Below are positions 1 through 7,242 of a stretch of DNA of 42,607 nt, piece after piece. Made by a program: the position numbers and the translations under genes. This DNA comes from an uncultured Prevotellaceae bacterium (GTDB taxonomy: Bacteria > Bacteroidota > Bacteroidia > Bacteroidales > Bacteroidaceae): contig ONJJ01000028.1 in NCBI GenBank assembly GCA_900318115.1, positions 1 through 42,607 on the forward strand, read 5' to 3'. A model generated the notes under the pieces. That model did not search any database and had not been told where the DNA came from. It saw nothing but the letters and a program-made list of their open reading frames with translations. Each line of letters opens with the position of its first letter. Positions within the stretch are counted from its first letter, which is position 1.

Positions 1-846
1 TCTGTGATCCTGAACTTTACTCATAATATAAGTTGCAATTCCGACCTGAACGCCATGCAGTTGCGGTCTTTCAAGCATCTTATCAAGTGCATGAGAAATA
101 AGATGCTCACTTCCGCTGGTCGGTGTACTGCCACCTGCTATCTCATTGGCAATACCGCTCATTGCAAGCGAATCCACAAGCTCTCTTAAAAACAAATCAT
201 CTCTTATGCTTTCAAAAGGCGTTCTGACAAAACTGTTTACTGCCTTTTTTGCTATCATAACGGAAAAGTCATTCAATACCGAATAACCTTTATTTGATTC
301 AAACAACCAGTCATAAAGAGATGTAATCTTGGCAACCATATCTCCTATTCCGGAATATAAGAATTTTTCCGGTGCACTCTTAATAATATCCGTATCAACA
401 ACAATACCGTAAGCCATACGAGCCGGTACGGAGGTTCTTCTACCGTTTACAATAAGCGATGCACTTGCCGAAGAAAAACCGTCACTGGATGCGGATGTCG
501 GTATACTTATAAACGGAAGCTTACGAAGATATGCTGCATATTTTGCCGTATCTATAACCTTTCCGCCGCCTATACCCAAAATCACCTGTGCCTTTGAATC
601 AATATCAAAAGCAAGATTGATAATATCATTTATATCAACTGTATCAAGTTCCATATAATCAAGAAGATTTATTCCGGACTTTTCAAGATTTTTAATAATA
701 TCCTTTCCGAACATATCTATAAGACCGTTTCCGAAATATATAACGGCATTATCAAAACCGTTATCCTTAAGATATGTTCCGAGATTTTCCATAGTACCTT
801 TACCAACCTTAAGTATGGTCGGTATCGCTATATGACTTCCTGCCAT
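1..846 (-). CDS. Glycerol-1-phosphate dehydrogenase family protein (EgsA/AraM-like), 3' end cut by window
   Basis: This is an iron-containing-alcohol-dehydrogenase-like enzyme of the sn-glycerol-1-phosphate dehydrogenase group, which reduces dihydroxyacetone phosphate with NAD(P)H. Reading the minus strand from the ATG at 846 gives about 282 residues without a stop, so the C-terminus lies outside the window. Visible motifs are the nucleotide-binding GIGGGKVIDTAKY (about residue 93), PTSASSDGFSSAS (about 118), and the metal-binding region PTSGSEHLISHALD near residue 250. A strong Shine-Dalgarno (AGGAGGA) sits 7 bases before the start, unlike the Bacteroidales genes further on, and codon use is AT-rich. 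I therefore assign this segment to a Firmicutes-like genome, not to the host of the rest of the window. The family is clear; the exact substrate is inferred. Confidence 0.8.
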   Translation of the reverse strand, partial: MAGSHIAIPTILKVGKGTMENLGTYLKDNGFDNAVIYFGNGLIDMFGKDIIKNLEKSGINLLDYMELDTVDINDIINLAFDIDSKAQVILGIGGGKVIDTAKYAAYLRKLPFISIPTSASSDGFSSASASLIVNGRRTSVPARMAYGIVVDTDIIKSAPEKFLYSGIGDMVAKITSLYDWLFESNKGYSVLNDFSVMIAKKAVNSFVRTPFESIRDDLFLRELVDSLAMSGIANEIAGGSTPTSGSEHLISHALDKMLERPQLHGVQVGIATYIMSKVQDHR

Positions 847-903
847 TATAATCCTCCTGACTGAATAAAAACCGTTATTCTTCGTTGAATCAATATAACT
901 TTA

Positions 904-1311
904 TTATTTCATAATTATCTTTCTGAAATTCTTCTTTCCGCGCTTTAAAACAAATTCTTCATCAAATGAATTCTTCTCATATGCTGCGGCAATATCCGTT
1001 ACCTCTTCCATGATAACGATATTGTATATTCCAAAGCATCCTTCCCTTGCATATCCCACATTCTCAAAGTTACCTGCCATGTTCTTCTGCCGGTACAGAT
1101 AATAGGGCCGCATTCCCAGCTTCTCCGCGGTTTCCGCCCCCATCCGCACCATCCGGGCCGCTGTGTCGCCCGATGGCAGCAGCTCCGCCTGCCCCGTCCA
1201 GTAGGAAGATCGCTTGATGGCCAGGGTATGGACGGTCAGGCTCTCCGGCTTCAGCCTTTCCGCCTCCGCCATGGTATGAGCAAAATCCGCCTCCGTCTCC
1301 CCCGGCAGCCC
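904..1311 (-). pseudogene. hemZ C-terminal fragments from two different genomes
   Basis: The end of an oxygen-independent coproporphyrinogen-III dehydrogenase-like HemZ protein. The half above about 1100 is GC-rich; the half below is AT-rich and matches the composition of the neighbouring dehydrogenase gene. The switch lies inside the strongly conserved [18 protein letters not shown] block, as expected if two HemZ homologues were fused by sequence identity. The radical-SAM N-terminus with its CxxxCxxC cluster is absent. Confidence 0.6.
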
Positions 1312-1686
1312 GGCCACCCGCTTGAGATAGGTGTCCGCCCGTCCGGGAAATCGGCATGCCACCACGTCGCCGAAGTCGGGCGTCCTGCCGCCCAGGTAGT
1401 CGAAGCGGGTCACCAGCGCCACGTCGCCGTCGCGCAGGGTGTCGCTCATGGGCAACCCCACGGCAGCACCGGCGGGCGATACGTGCTTGAAGCTGGCTGC
1501 GGCGGGCAGCCCCGTGGCGGCCTTGAGCTCGCTGACGAGCTGCCACGCGTTCAGGGCGTCGAGGAAATTGATGTAGCCGGGACGGCCGCTGAGAACTTGG
1601 ATTGGAAGCTCGCTGCCGTCGGCCATAAAGATGCGAGAGGGCTTCTGATTGGGGTTGCACCCGTACTTGAGTTGTAGTTCGTTCAT
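904..1686 (-). CDS. Chimeric open reading frame: PurH N-terminus, signal peptidase I piece, HemZ C-terminus
   Basis: One uninterrupted 260-codon frame made of unrelated pieces. Residues 1-85 match the start of the short, AICAR-formyltransferase type PurH ([28 protein letters not shown]). Residues 86 to about 129 match the core of type I signal peptidase ([35 protein letters not shown]). Residues about 126-260 match the C-terminal part of HemZ, a radical-SAM coproporphyrinogen dehydrogenase ([50 protein letters not shown]). Within the HemZ part, base composition switches from GC-rich to AT-rich between about 1075 and 1104. Each join falls on a word shared by both partners ([18 protein letters not shown]). 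No known protein has this architecture. I judge it an assembly or library chimera, not a functional gene. Confidence 0.75.
   Translation of the reverse strand: MNELQLKYGCNPNQKPSRIFMADGSELPIQVLSGRPGYINFLDALNAWQLVSELKAATGLPAAASFKHVSPAGAAVGLPMSDTLRDGDVALVTRFDYLGGRTPDFGDVVACRFPGRADTYLKRVAGLPGETEADFAHTMAEAERLKPESLTVHTLAIKRSSYWTGQAELLPSGDTAARMVRMGAETAEKLGMRPYYLYRQKNMAGNFENVGYAREGCFGIYNIVIMEEVTDIAAAYEKNSFDEEFVLKRGKKNFRKIIMK
1300..1431 (-). pseudogene. Internal fragment of signal peptidase I (lepB)
   Basis: About 44 codons carry the conserved signal peptidase box around [11 protein letters not shown] and [10 protein letters not shown], which includes the region of the catalytic lysine. The N-terminal serine box and everything after GLPGE are missing. 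It is GC-rich and joined on both sides to unrelated genes. Confidence 0.6.
1432..1686 (-). pseudogene. purH: purH 5' fragment (short-form AICAR formyltransferase), truncated after 85 codons
   Basis: The first 85 codons agree with the N-terminus of the short (about 390 residue) PurH found in Bacteroidales and Clostridia. A Bacteroidales-type promoter box lies just upstream on the same strand (1722-1729), so this piece probably is the genuine host gene, divergent from the regulator at 1843. It breaks after SDTLR at 1432, where signal-peptidase sequence takes over. Confidence 0.65.
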
Positions 1687-1721
1687 GTGATGGAAGATGT
1701 AGAATTATTGAATTTGCGGCG

Positions 1722-1729
1722 CAAAGTTA
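1722..1729 (-). promoter_or_regulatory. Bacteroidales -7 box for the purH fragment
   Basis: TAACTTTG on the minus strand fits the Bacteroidetes sigma-ABfr -7 consensus TAnnTTTG. It lies 36 bases before the purH ATG. Confidence 0.5.
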
Positions 1730-1793
1730 ATGAAAAAGAGCGAGAAGACGAAATTTTTTCAACTCAGATACGCAGAATCTCGGAATTTCGTTG

Positions 1794-1801
1794 TAACTTT
1801 G
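1794..1801 (+). promoter_or_regulatory. Bacteroidales -7 box for the XRE/cupin regulator operon
   Basis: TAACTTTG fits TAnnTTTG and lies 41 bases before the ATG at 1843. Its position supports that start over the in-frame ATG at 1687, which would put the promoter inside the gene. I see no convincing -33 TTG at ideal spacing. Confidence 0.5.
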
Positions 1802-1842
1802 TCGCCAAATTCATCAAACACAGATACAATTTCAGATTGGTT

Positions 1843-2415
1843 ATGCCTATTGTAGGATTAAAAATCAAAGGAATCAGGGAGTCTAAGAACCTCTCTGTTG
1901 CAGAGGTCGCCGAACGCAGTGGTCTCTCGGAATCTCAAATCGTCTCCATCGAGACCGACCAAAATCTTCCCTCACTGGGTCCGCTCATCAAGATCGCCCG
2001 TGCACTGGGCGTCCGACTGGGTACTTTCCTGGATGATAATGACTCGCTGGGCCCCGTTGTCTGCCGCGCTGCCGACCGGGAGAAAGAACACAGCATCAGC
2101 TTCTCCAACGGAGCCACCGATGCACGCAAGCATATGGAGTATCACCCTCTGGCCCAGCAGAAGACGGGCCGTCACATGGAACCGTTCATCATTGATATCC
2201 ATCCCGAGGAGACTCCACAGTTCCAACTGTCGGCTCACGAGGGCGAAGAATTCATCTACGTCATGAGCGGTGAGGTGGAAATCGAATACGGCAAGGAAAC
2301 CTACCACCTCCACGAGGGCGACAGCATTTATTACGATTCGATAGTGAAGCACCATGTACATGGAGCTCCTGGCAAGTCTGCCAAGATCTTGGCGCTGGTG
2401 TATATTCCTTTTTAA
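1843..2415 (+). CDS. XRE-family transcriptional regulator with C-terminal cupin domain
   Basis: A 190-residue regulator. Residues about 8-60 form a Cro/C1-type helix-turn-helix (IRESKNLSVAEVAERSGLSE with the following recognition helix), and residues about 115-188 form a small cupin beta-barrel (HEGEEFIYVMSGEVEI, YHLHEGDSIYYDS, KHHVHG) whose histidines and glutamates could bind a metal or small ligand. This architecture is typical of ligand-sensing repressors or activators of metabolic genes. The stop is only 7 bases before the acyl-CoA synthetase, so the two are almost surely co-transcribed, and the regulator probably senses a fatty-acid or CoA-related metabolite; that last point is inference. 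The start at 1843 was chosen because the upstream frame contains a promoter box and has no family resemblance. Confidence 0.88.
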   Translation: MPIVGLKIKGIRESKNLSVAEVAERSGLSESQIVSIETDQNLPSLGPLIKIARALGVRLGTFLDDNDSLGPVVCRAADREKEHSISFSNGATDARKHMEYHPLAQQKTGRHMEPFIIDIHPEETPQFQLSAHEGEEFIYVMSGEVEIEYGKETYHLHEGDSIYYDSIVKHHVHGAPGKSAKILALVYIPF

Positions 2416-2422
2416 ATAAGGT

Positions 2423-4150
2423 ATGAGCAACGTGAAATATGACATGGCAGGGCGACCGCTGCCAGACAGAACATATCCCGCAGAAACCGGCAGTGAAGGC
2501 TATCAGTTGCACGAACGCACCCTGGGTCAGTGGCTGGAGCATTGGGCCGAGACGACGCCCGACAAAGAATACATCGTTTACAGCGACCGCGACCTGCGCT
2601 TCACATGGCGACAATTCAACGAGCGAGTGGACAACCTCGCCAAGGGCCTGCTGGCTATCGGCGTGAAACGTGGTTCCAACGTAGGTATCTGGGCCACGAA
2701 CGTACCCGACTGGCTGACGTTCCTCTATGCCACAGCCAAGATTGGAGCCGTGCTGGTGACGGTCAACACGAACTACAAGCAGAACGAACTGGAGTACCTC
2801 TGCAAGGACTCGGATATGCACACCCTCTGCATCACCGACGGCACCTGGGACTGCAATTACGTGGACATGACGTACACCATGCTTCCTGAACTGAAGAACT
2901 GCGTACGCGGTCACCTCAACAGCGAGCGCTTCCCCTACCTGAAGAACGTGGTGTTCATCGGTATGGAGAAATACCGCGGGATGTACAACACAGCGGAACT
3001 CCTTTTGCTGGGACAGAACATCGAGGATGAGGAACTCGACAAGGTGAAGAAGCAAGTCAGCTGCCACGATGTGTGCAACATGCAGTACACCAGCGGCACG
3101 ACGGGTTTCCCGAAGGGAGTGATGCTCACGCATTTCAATATAGCCAACGACGGTTACTTCACCGGCGAGAACATGGGTTTCACGCAGGCCGACAAGCTGT
3201 GTGTCTGTGTGCCCCTGTTCCACTGCTTCGGTGTTGTGTTGGCAACGATGAACTGCCTCACCCACGGTTGCACGGAGGTGATGGTGGAGAAGTTCGACCC
3301 GCTGGTGGTGCTCGCCTCGATTCACAAGGAGCGCTGCACCGCCGTCTATGGCGTGCCGACGATGTTCATCGCCGAGCTGAATCATCCGATGTTCTCGATG
3401 TTTGACCTGACTTGTCTGCGCACGGGAATCATGGCGGGCTCGCTGTGCCCTGTGGAACTGATGAAGCAGGTGAGCGAGAAGATGTTCATGACCATCACCA
3501 GCGTGTATGGACTGACGGAGTCCTCGCCCGGAATGACACAGACGTGCCTGAACGACTCCTTCGAACAGCGCTGCACCACCGTGGGACGCGACTTCCCCTT
3601 CGTGGAGGTGAAGGTGCTCGACCCCTCCACGGGCGAGGAATGTCCCGTGGGGGTACAGGGCGAGATGTGCTGCCGAGGCTTCAACGTGATGAAGGGATAC
3701 TACAAGAACCCGCAGGCCACGGCAGAAGTCATCGACGAGAATGGGTTCCTGCACTCCGGCGACCTCGGCGTGAAGGACGAGAACGGATTCTATCGTATCA
3801 CCGGACGCATCAAGGACATGATCATCCGTGGCGGTGAGAATATCTATCCGCGCGAAATCGAGGAGTTCCTCTACCACATGGAGGGAATCCGCGACGTGCA
3901 GGTGGCTGCCGTGCCATCGAAGAAATATGGCGAGGAAGTAGGTGCATTCATCATCCTCAACGAAGGCGCCAAGATGGAGCCGGAGGATGTCCGCGAGTTC
4001 TGTCGCGGCAAGATTGCGCGCTACAAGATTCCTAAATACGTCTTCTTCGTCGATCAGTTCCCGCTGACGGGGTCTGGCAAGATCCAGAAGTTCAAACTCA
4101 AGGAACTGAGTCTGAAACTCTGTGAGGAGCAGGGGATAGAGGTCATCTGA
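2423..4150 (+). CDS. AMP-dependent acyl-CoA synthetase (fatty-acid-CoA ligase family)
   Basis: A 575-residue member of the ANL adenylating superfamily, which activates a carboxylic acid as acyl-AMP and transfers it to CoA in the cytoplasm. The P-loop motif [11 protein letters not shown] is at 222-232, YGLTES at 362-367, SGDLG at 445-449, the hinge [16 protein letters not shown] at about 461-476, and the A10 motif with catalytic Lys553 in GSGKIQKF. Length and order are those of medium/long-chain acyl-CoA synthetases (FadD/ACSF2-like). It directly follows the XRE/cupin gene and probably shares its mRNA. Substrate chain length cannot be told from sequence. No beta-oxidation genes are nearby, so a role in recycling exogenous or membrane fatty acids is as likely as degradation. 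Confidence 0.9.
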   Translation: MSNVKYDMAGRPLPDRTYPAETGSEGYQLHERTLGQWLEHWAETTPDKEYIVYSDRDLRFTWRQFNERVDNLAKGLLAIGVKRGSNVGIWATNVPDWLTFLYATAKIGAVLVTVNTNYKQNELEYLCKDSDMHTLCITDGTWDCNYVDMTYTMLPELKNCVRGHLNSERFPYLKNVVFIGMEKYRGMYNTAELLLLGQNIEDEELDKVKKQVSCHDVCNMQYTSGTTGFPKGVMLTHFNIANDGYFTGENMGFTQADKLCVCVPLFHCFGVVLATMNCLTHGCTEVMVEKFDPLVVLASIHKERCTAVYGVPTMFIAELNHPMFSMFDLTCLRTGIMAGSLCPVELMKQVSEKMFMTITSVYGLTESSPGMTQTCLNDSFEQRCTTVGRDFPFVEVKVLDPSTGEECPVGVQGEMCCRGFNVMKGYYKNPQATAEVIDENGFLHSGDLGVKDENGFYRITGRIKDMIIRGGENIYPREIEEFLYHMEGIRDVQVAAVPSKKYGEEVGAFIILNEGAKMEPEDVREFCRGKIARYKIPKYVFFVDQFPLTGSGKIQKFKLKELSLKLCEEQGIEVI

Positions 4151-4211
4151 AGCGCCTCTGTCCCCTCCTCCGCATCCATGAACAAACTGAAACCTCATAA
4201 TTCACTTACAG

Positions 4212-6791
4212 ATGAAAACAACAAATTACCTAAAGAAAATGCTGGCCGTAGCCCTGACTGCAGTGGCTATGACGGGATGCAGCCATGCTCCCGCATTTAT
4301 AGGCCAGCGCACAGCAGCCCTGAACGATGATGCCTGGGAGGTCTCGAAATGGATTTCCGTGGCCGACTGTCCCGTCGTCACTGGCGGAATCAATGATCAG
4401 GAGAATGGCCGCTCTGCCGACGGAGCCAGCTGGTTCACCTCCACCCTGAAGAACGAAGCTCGAGTGGTGCAGGCCAAATGGATGACCGCCGGATTGGGCG
4501 TCTATGAGCTTTATGTGAACGGCCAGCGCGTGGGCGAGGAAGTGCTGAAACCCGGATTCACCCATCGCGAGAAGACCAAGCGTTCCTTCACCTACGACAT
4601 CACAGAAGCAATCCGCACGAGTGCCGACGCCGAAAACTACTTCGCGGTGCAGGTCACCCCGGGCTGGTGGGCCGACAAGATTGTGACTCCCTGGGGCCAC
4701 GATGGTATGATTGGTCATAAGTGTGCCTTCCGGGGCGTGGTGGAACTGACGTTCACAGACGGCAGCACCAAGCTCTATGGCACCGACCTCGAGAACTGGA
4801 AGGCGGGCATCGCGGGTCCTGTCACCCACGCCGGTATCTTTGACGGCGAGGAGTACGACGCACGGATCCGACCGGGCTACGAGACCCCCGAATTGCTGAG
4901 CAAGCCCGAGGAGAACACTGAGTTCCAGGGCGAAATACTGCCTTCTGCGGGCGCAGAGGTCTATCTGCGTGAGGACCTCGCCCTGGCACCCGTGAAGGCT
5001 TACGTATGGAAGGACGTCGAAGGAGCCACGGACGAGGCGTTCGGCAAAGTATGCATCCTTCGCGAGTACACCGACGGGCAGGAAATGACCATCGCGCCGG
5101 GCGAGACCCTGGTGGTGGACTTCGGACAGAACGCTGCCGCCGTACCCGACTTCGTCTTTAAGGCGGCCGAGGGCACCGTGCTCACTTGCCTGCCGGGTGA
5201 ACTGCTCAACGACAGTTGTGGCGCCAAGAGCCGTGGCATGGATGGTCCCGAGGGCAGTGTGCATCGCGACAACCTGCGCTTCGACAAGTACGGCTTCCGC
5301 GCAGTCTATACTTTTGCCGGAGGCGAAGACTATGAGAGCTATCATCCTCGTTGCACCTTCTTCGGATATCGCTATGTCAGCATCACGGCGACGGCTGATG
5401 TCACCATCCGCCGGTTGCGCTCGCTGCCCGTGACCTCCATTGCCCAGCACCTCGAGACGGGCGTACTGACCACGGGCAACGAAGATGTGAACAAACTCAT
5501 CTCCAACACGATCTGGGGCCAGCGCTCGAACTACCTCAGCGTGCCCACGGACTGCCCTCAGCGCAACGAACGTTTAGGTTGGACGGCCGACACACAGGTG
5601 TTCACCGAGACGGGAACTTTCTTCGCCGACACGCGCGACTTCTTCCACAAGTGGACGCGTGACATGCGCGACTCGCAGAACGAGTGGGGCGGATTCCCCG
5701 GAGTGGCTCCTACGGCTCAGTACGGAGGAGAGTGTATGCGACTGGGATGGGCTGATGCTGGCATCATCGTGCCATGGACCATCTGGAAGCAGTTTGCCGA
5801 CAAGGAAATCATCAATGAGAACTGGGAGGCCATGGAGAAGTTCATCCAGCATATCAACGAGACGAAGTATGACCACCAGGCACTCATCGGGGAAAACGGA
5901 AACTACCAGTGGGCCGACTGGCTCAGCTACGAACCCCTAGAGAGTTGTGGAGGAGGAGCTTTCGATGAACACGGACCGAAGAAGGACGCCGTGGACTACT
6001 GGAACTACCTCAGCCTGAACTACTGGATGATGGATGCACAGATGATGAAGGACATGGCCGCTGCCACGGGGCGCAATGCTGCTCCCTACGAGGCCATGGT
6101 CGCCACAGCCCGCACGATGCTGCTCGAAAAATTCATCAAGCCCGATGGCACCTTCGTCAACGAGATCCTCAATACGATGCAGACGCCCGCCCTCTTTGCA
6201 CTCCACAACCATCTGGTGGAGGGCGAGGCCAAGGACAGCATGATTGTACGTCTCCGCCAGAACTTCAAGGACCACGGCGACTGCCTGCAGACGGGATTCC
6301 TCGGCACCAGCATTTTGATGCCCACCCTGACGGAGAACGGCATGAGCGACGTGGCCTACACCCTGTTGCTGCAGCGTAAGAACCCCAGCTGGATTTACTC
6401 CATCGACCAGGGTGCGACCACCATCTGGGAGCGCTGGAATAGTTATATGCTCGACAAGGGGATGGGACCGCGCGGCATGAACAGCTTCAACCACTATGCC
6501 TACGGCTGTGTCTGTCAGTGGCTGTGGGAGAACGCTGCAGGCATTGCTGCCGACCCCGCCCAGCCTGGGTTCAAGCATATCATCATGCGTCCGCAGCCGG
6601 ATAAGCGACTGGGTAGCCTGAAGGCTGAATACCACTCCGCAGCAGGGCTCATCAGCAGCGAATGGAGCTACGACGGCGACACTTGGAACTGGAACTTCAC
6701 CATTCCCGAAGGAGCCACTGCCACCGTGGTTCTGCCCGGCGAGACGGAATCCAAGGAGTACGAAGCCGGAACTTACAAGATTCAGAAATAG
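4212..6791 (+). CDS. Alpha-L-rhamnosidase, glycoside hydrolase family 78, lipoprotein
   Basis: An 859-residue exported enzyme that should remove terminal alpha-L-rhamnose from plant or microbial glycans. The N-terminus has a lipoprotein signal peptide with lipobox AMTGC (Cys23). Residues about 85-250 are the rhamnosidase N-domain (GVYELYVNGQRVGEEVLKPG), followed by a second beta-domain. The (alpha/alpha)6 catalytic domain spans about 415-770, with PTDCPQRNERLGWTAD at 445-460 (acidic residues D447, E453, D460) and GATTIWERW at 734-742 (E740), then a C-terminal beta-sandwich. It starts 61 bases after the acyl-CoA synthetase with no obvious promoter box, so it may be in the same transcript. No SusC/SusD pair or other glycosidase is adjacent, so it is a stand-alone enzyme here. 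Confidence 0.9.
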   Translation: MKTTNYLKKMLAVALTAVAMTGCSHAPAFIGQRTAALNDDAWEVSKWISVADCPVVTGGINDQENGRSADGASWFTSTLKNEARVVQAKWMTAGLGVYELYVNGQRVGEEVLKPGFTHREKTKRSFTYDITEAIRTSADAENYFAVQVTPGWWADKIVTPWGHDGMIGHKCAFRGVVELTFTDGSTKLYGTDLENWKAGIAGPVTHAGIFDGEEYDARIRPGYETPELLSKPEENTEFQGEILPSAGAEVYLREDLALAPVKAYVWKDVEGATDEAFGKVCILREYTDGQEMTIAPGETLVVDFGQNAAAVPDFVFKAAEGTVLTCLPGELLNDSCGAKSRGMDGPEGSVHRDNLRFDKYGFRAVYTFAGGEDYESYHPRCTFFGYRYVSITATADVTIRRLRSLPVTSIAQHLETGVLTTGNEDVNKLISNTIWGQRSNYLSVPTDCPQRNERLGWTADTQVFTETGTFFADTRDFFHKWTRDMRDSQNEWGGFPGVAPTAQYGGECMRLGWADAGIIVPWTIWKQFADKEIINENWEAMEKFIQHINETKYDHQALIGENGNYQWADWLSYEPLESCGGGAFDEHGPKKDAVDYWNYLSLNYWMMDAQMMKDMAAATGRNAAPYEAMVATARTMLLEKFIKPDGTFVNEILNTMQTPALFALHNHLVEGEAKDSMIVRLRQNFKDHGDCLQTGFLGTSILMPTLTENGMSDVAYTLLLQRKNPSWIYSIDQGATTIWERWNSYMLDKGMGPRGMNSFNHYAYGCVCQWLWENAAGIAADPAQPGFKHIIMRPQPDKRLGSLKAEYHSAAGLISSEWSYDGDTWNWNFTIPEGATATVVLPGETESKEYEAGTYKIQK

Positions 6792-6857
6792 TCCGGCAAA
6801 GCTGATTCGGAATATTGCACGAAGGAAAAGCGAATGGTCCGATGAGGCTAATTTGAT

Positions 6858-7004
6858 GTTGCATGCAAATTAGAATTTCAAAAACCTTGCTAACCTTGCT
6901 AATTATGTTAAAAAACCTTTAATGGCCGCTGCCTTATTTTTAAACATAATTTAACATAATTAGCAAGGTTAGCAAGGTTTTTGAAATTCTGTTTTGCATG
7001 CAAC
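6858..7004. repeat. Long inverted repeat (two ~55-base arms, 37-base loop) in convergent gap
   Basis: Arms 6858-6912 and 6950-7004 are complementary at 53 of 55 positions. Each arm contains a tandem AACCTTGCT doublet, begins with GTTGCATGC at its outer end and is AT-rich. It lies between the 3' ends of the rhamnosidase and the ABC transporter, so it could work as a two-way terminator, but it is much longer than a terminator needs. A non-autonomous MITE-like element is the other reading. There is no transposase inside. Confidence 0.8.
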
Positions 7005-7066
7005 CCGATTTTGGGGGCAAACTGACTGAGGATACAGCAGGCAGCAGAAACCGATACCCCACGGCG

Positions 7067-7242
7067 TATAGCCTCCTGTCCCACGACTTATAGCCTCCTG
7101 TCCCTCGGTGCATGGCCTCCTACAGCCTGCTGCATAGCCCGATCCAGCCTGCTGCATAGCCCGATGCAACAGGTTGCATGAGCCTTCACGACCGCTTGTG
7201 TTCGCTGTTATGACCGCTCGTGTCGGCTCATCCGATGGTATT
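7067..7242. repeat. Degenerate tandem array with 22-base period, about 8 units
   Basis: Units begin at 7067, 7089, 7111, 7133, 7155, 7177, 7199 and 7221. Neighbouring units are most alike: TATAGCCTCCTGTCCC occurs in the first two, and CAGCCTGCTGCATAGCCC spans the next junctions. Similarity drifts along the array, as in an old tandem duplication. It runs into the stop region of the ABC transporter gene at 7228. Together with the inverted repeat it fills the 436-base gap from 6792 to 7227. Confidence 0.65.

Noticed and set aside
1687-1842. N-terminal extension of the XRE/cupin gene
   Set aside because: It contains divergent promoter boxes and no family similarity; the start at 1843 fits better.
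2261-4198. 645-codon minus-strand open frame opposite the acyl-CoA synthetase
   Set aside because: It is the shadow of a clearly conserved gene, rich in His, Val and Leu, with no recognisable domain. Similar long antisense frames at 4230-5450, 7900-8925, 9839-10858, 12782-14005, 20891-22186 and 25886-27547 were dropped for the same reason.
7067-7242. CRISPR array
   Set aside because: Units are adjacent with no unique spacers and drift gradually; the period-8 and 21-base arrays fail for the same reason.
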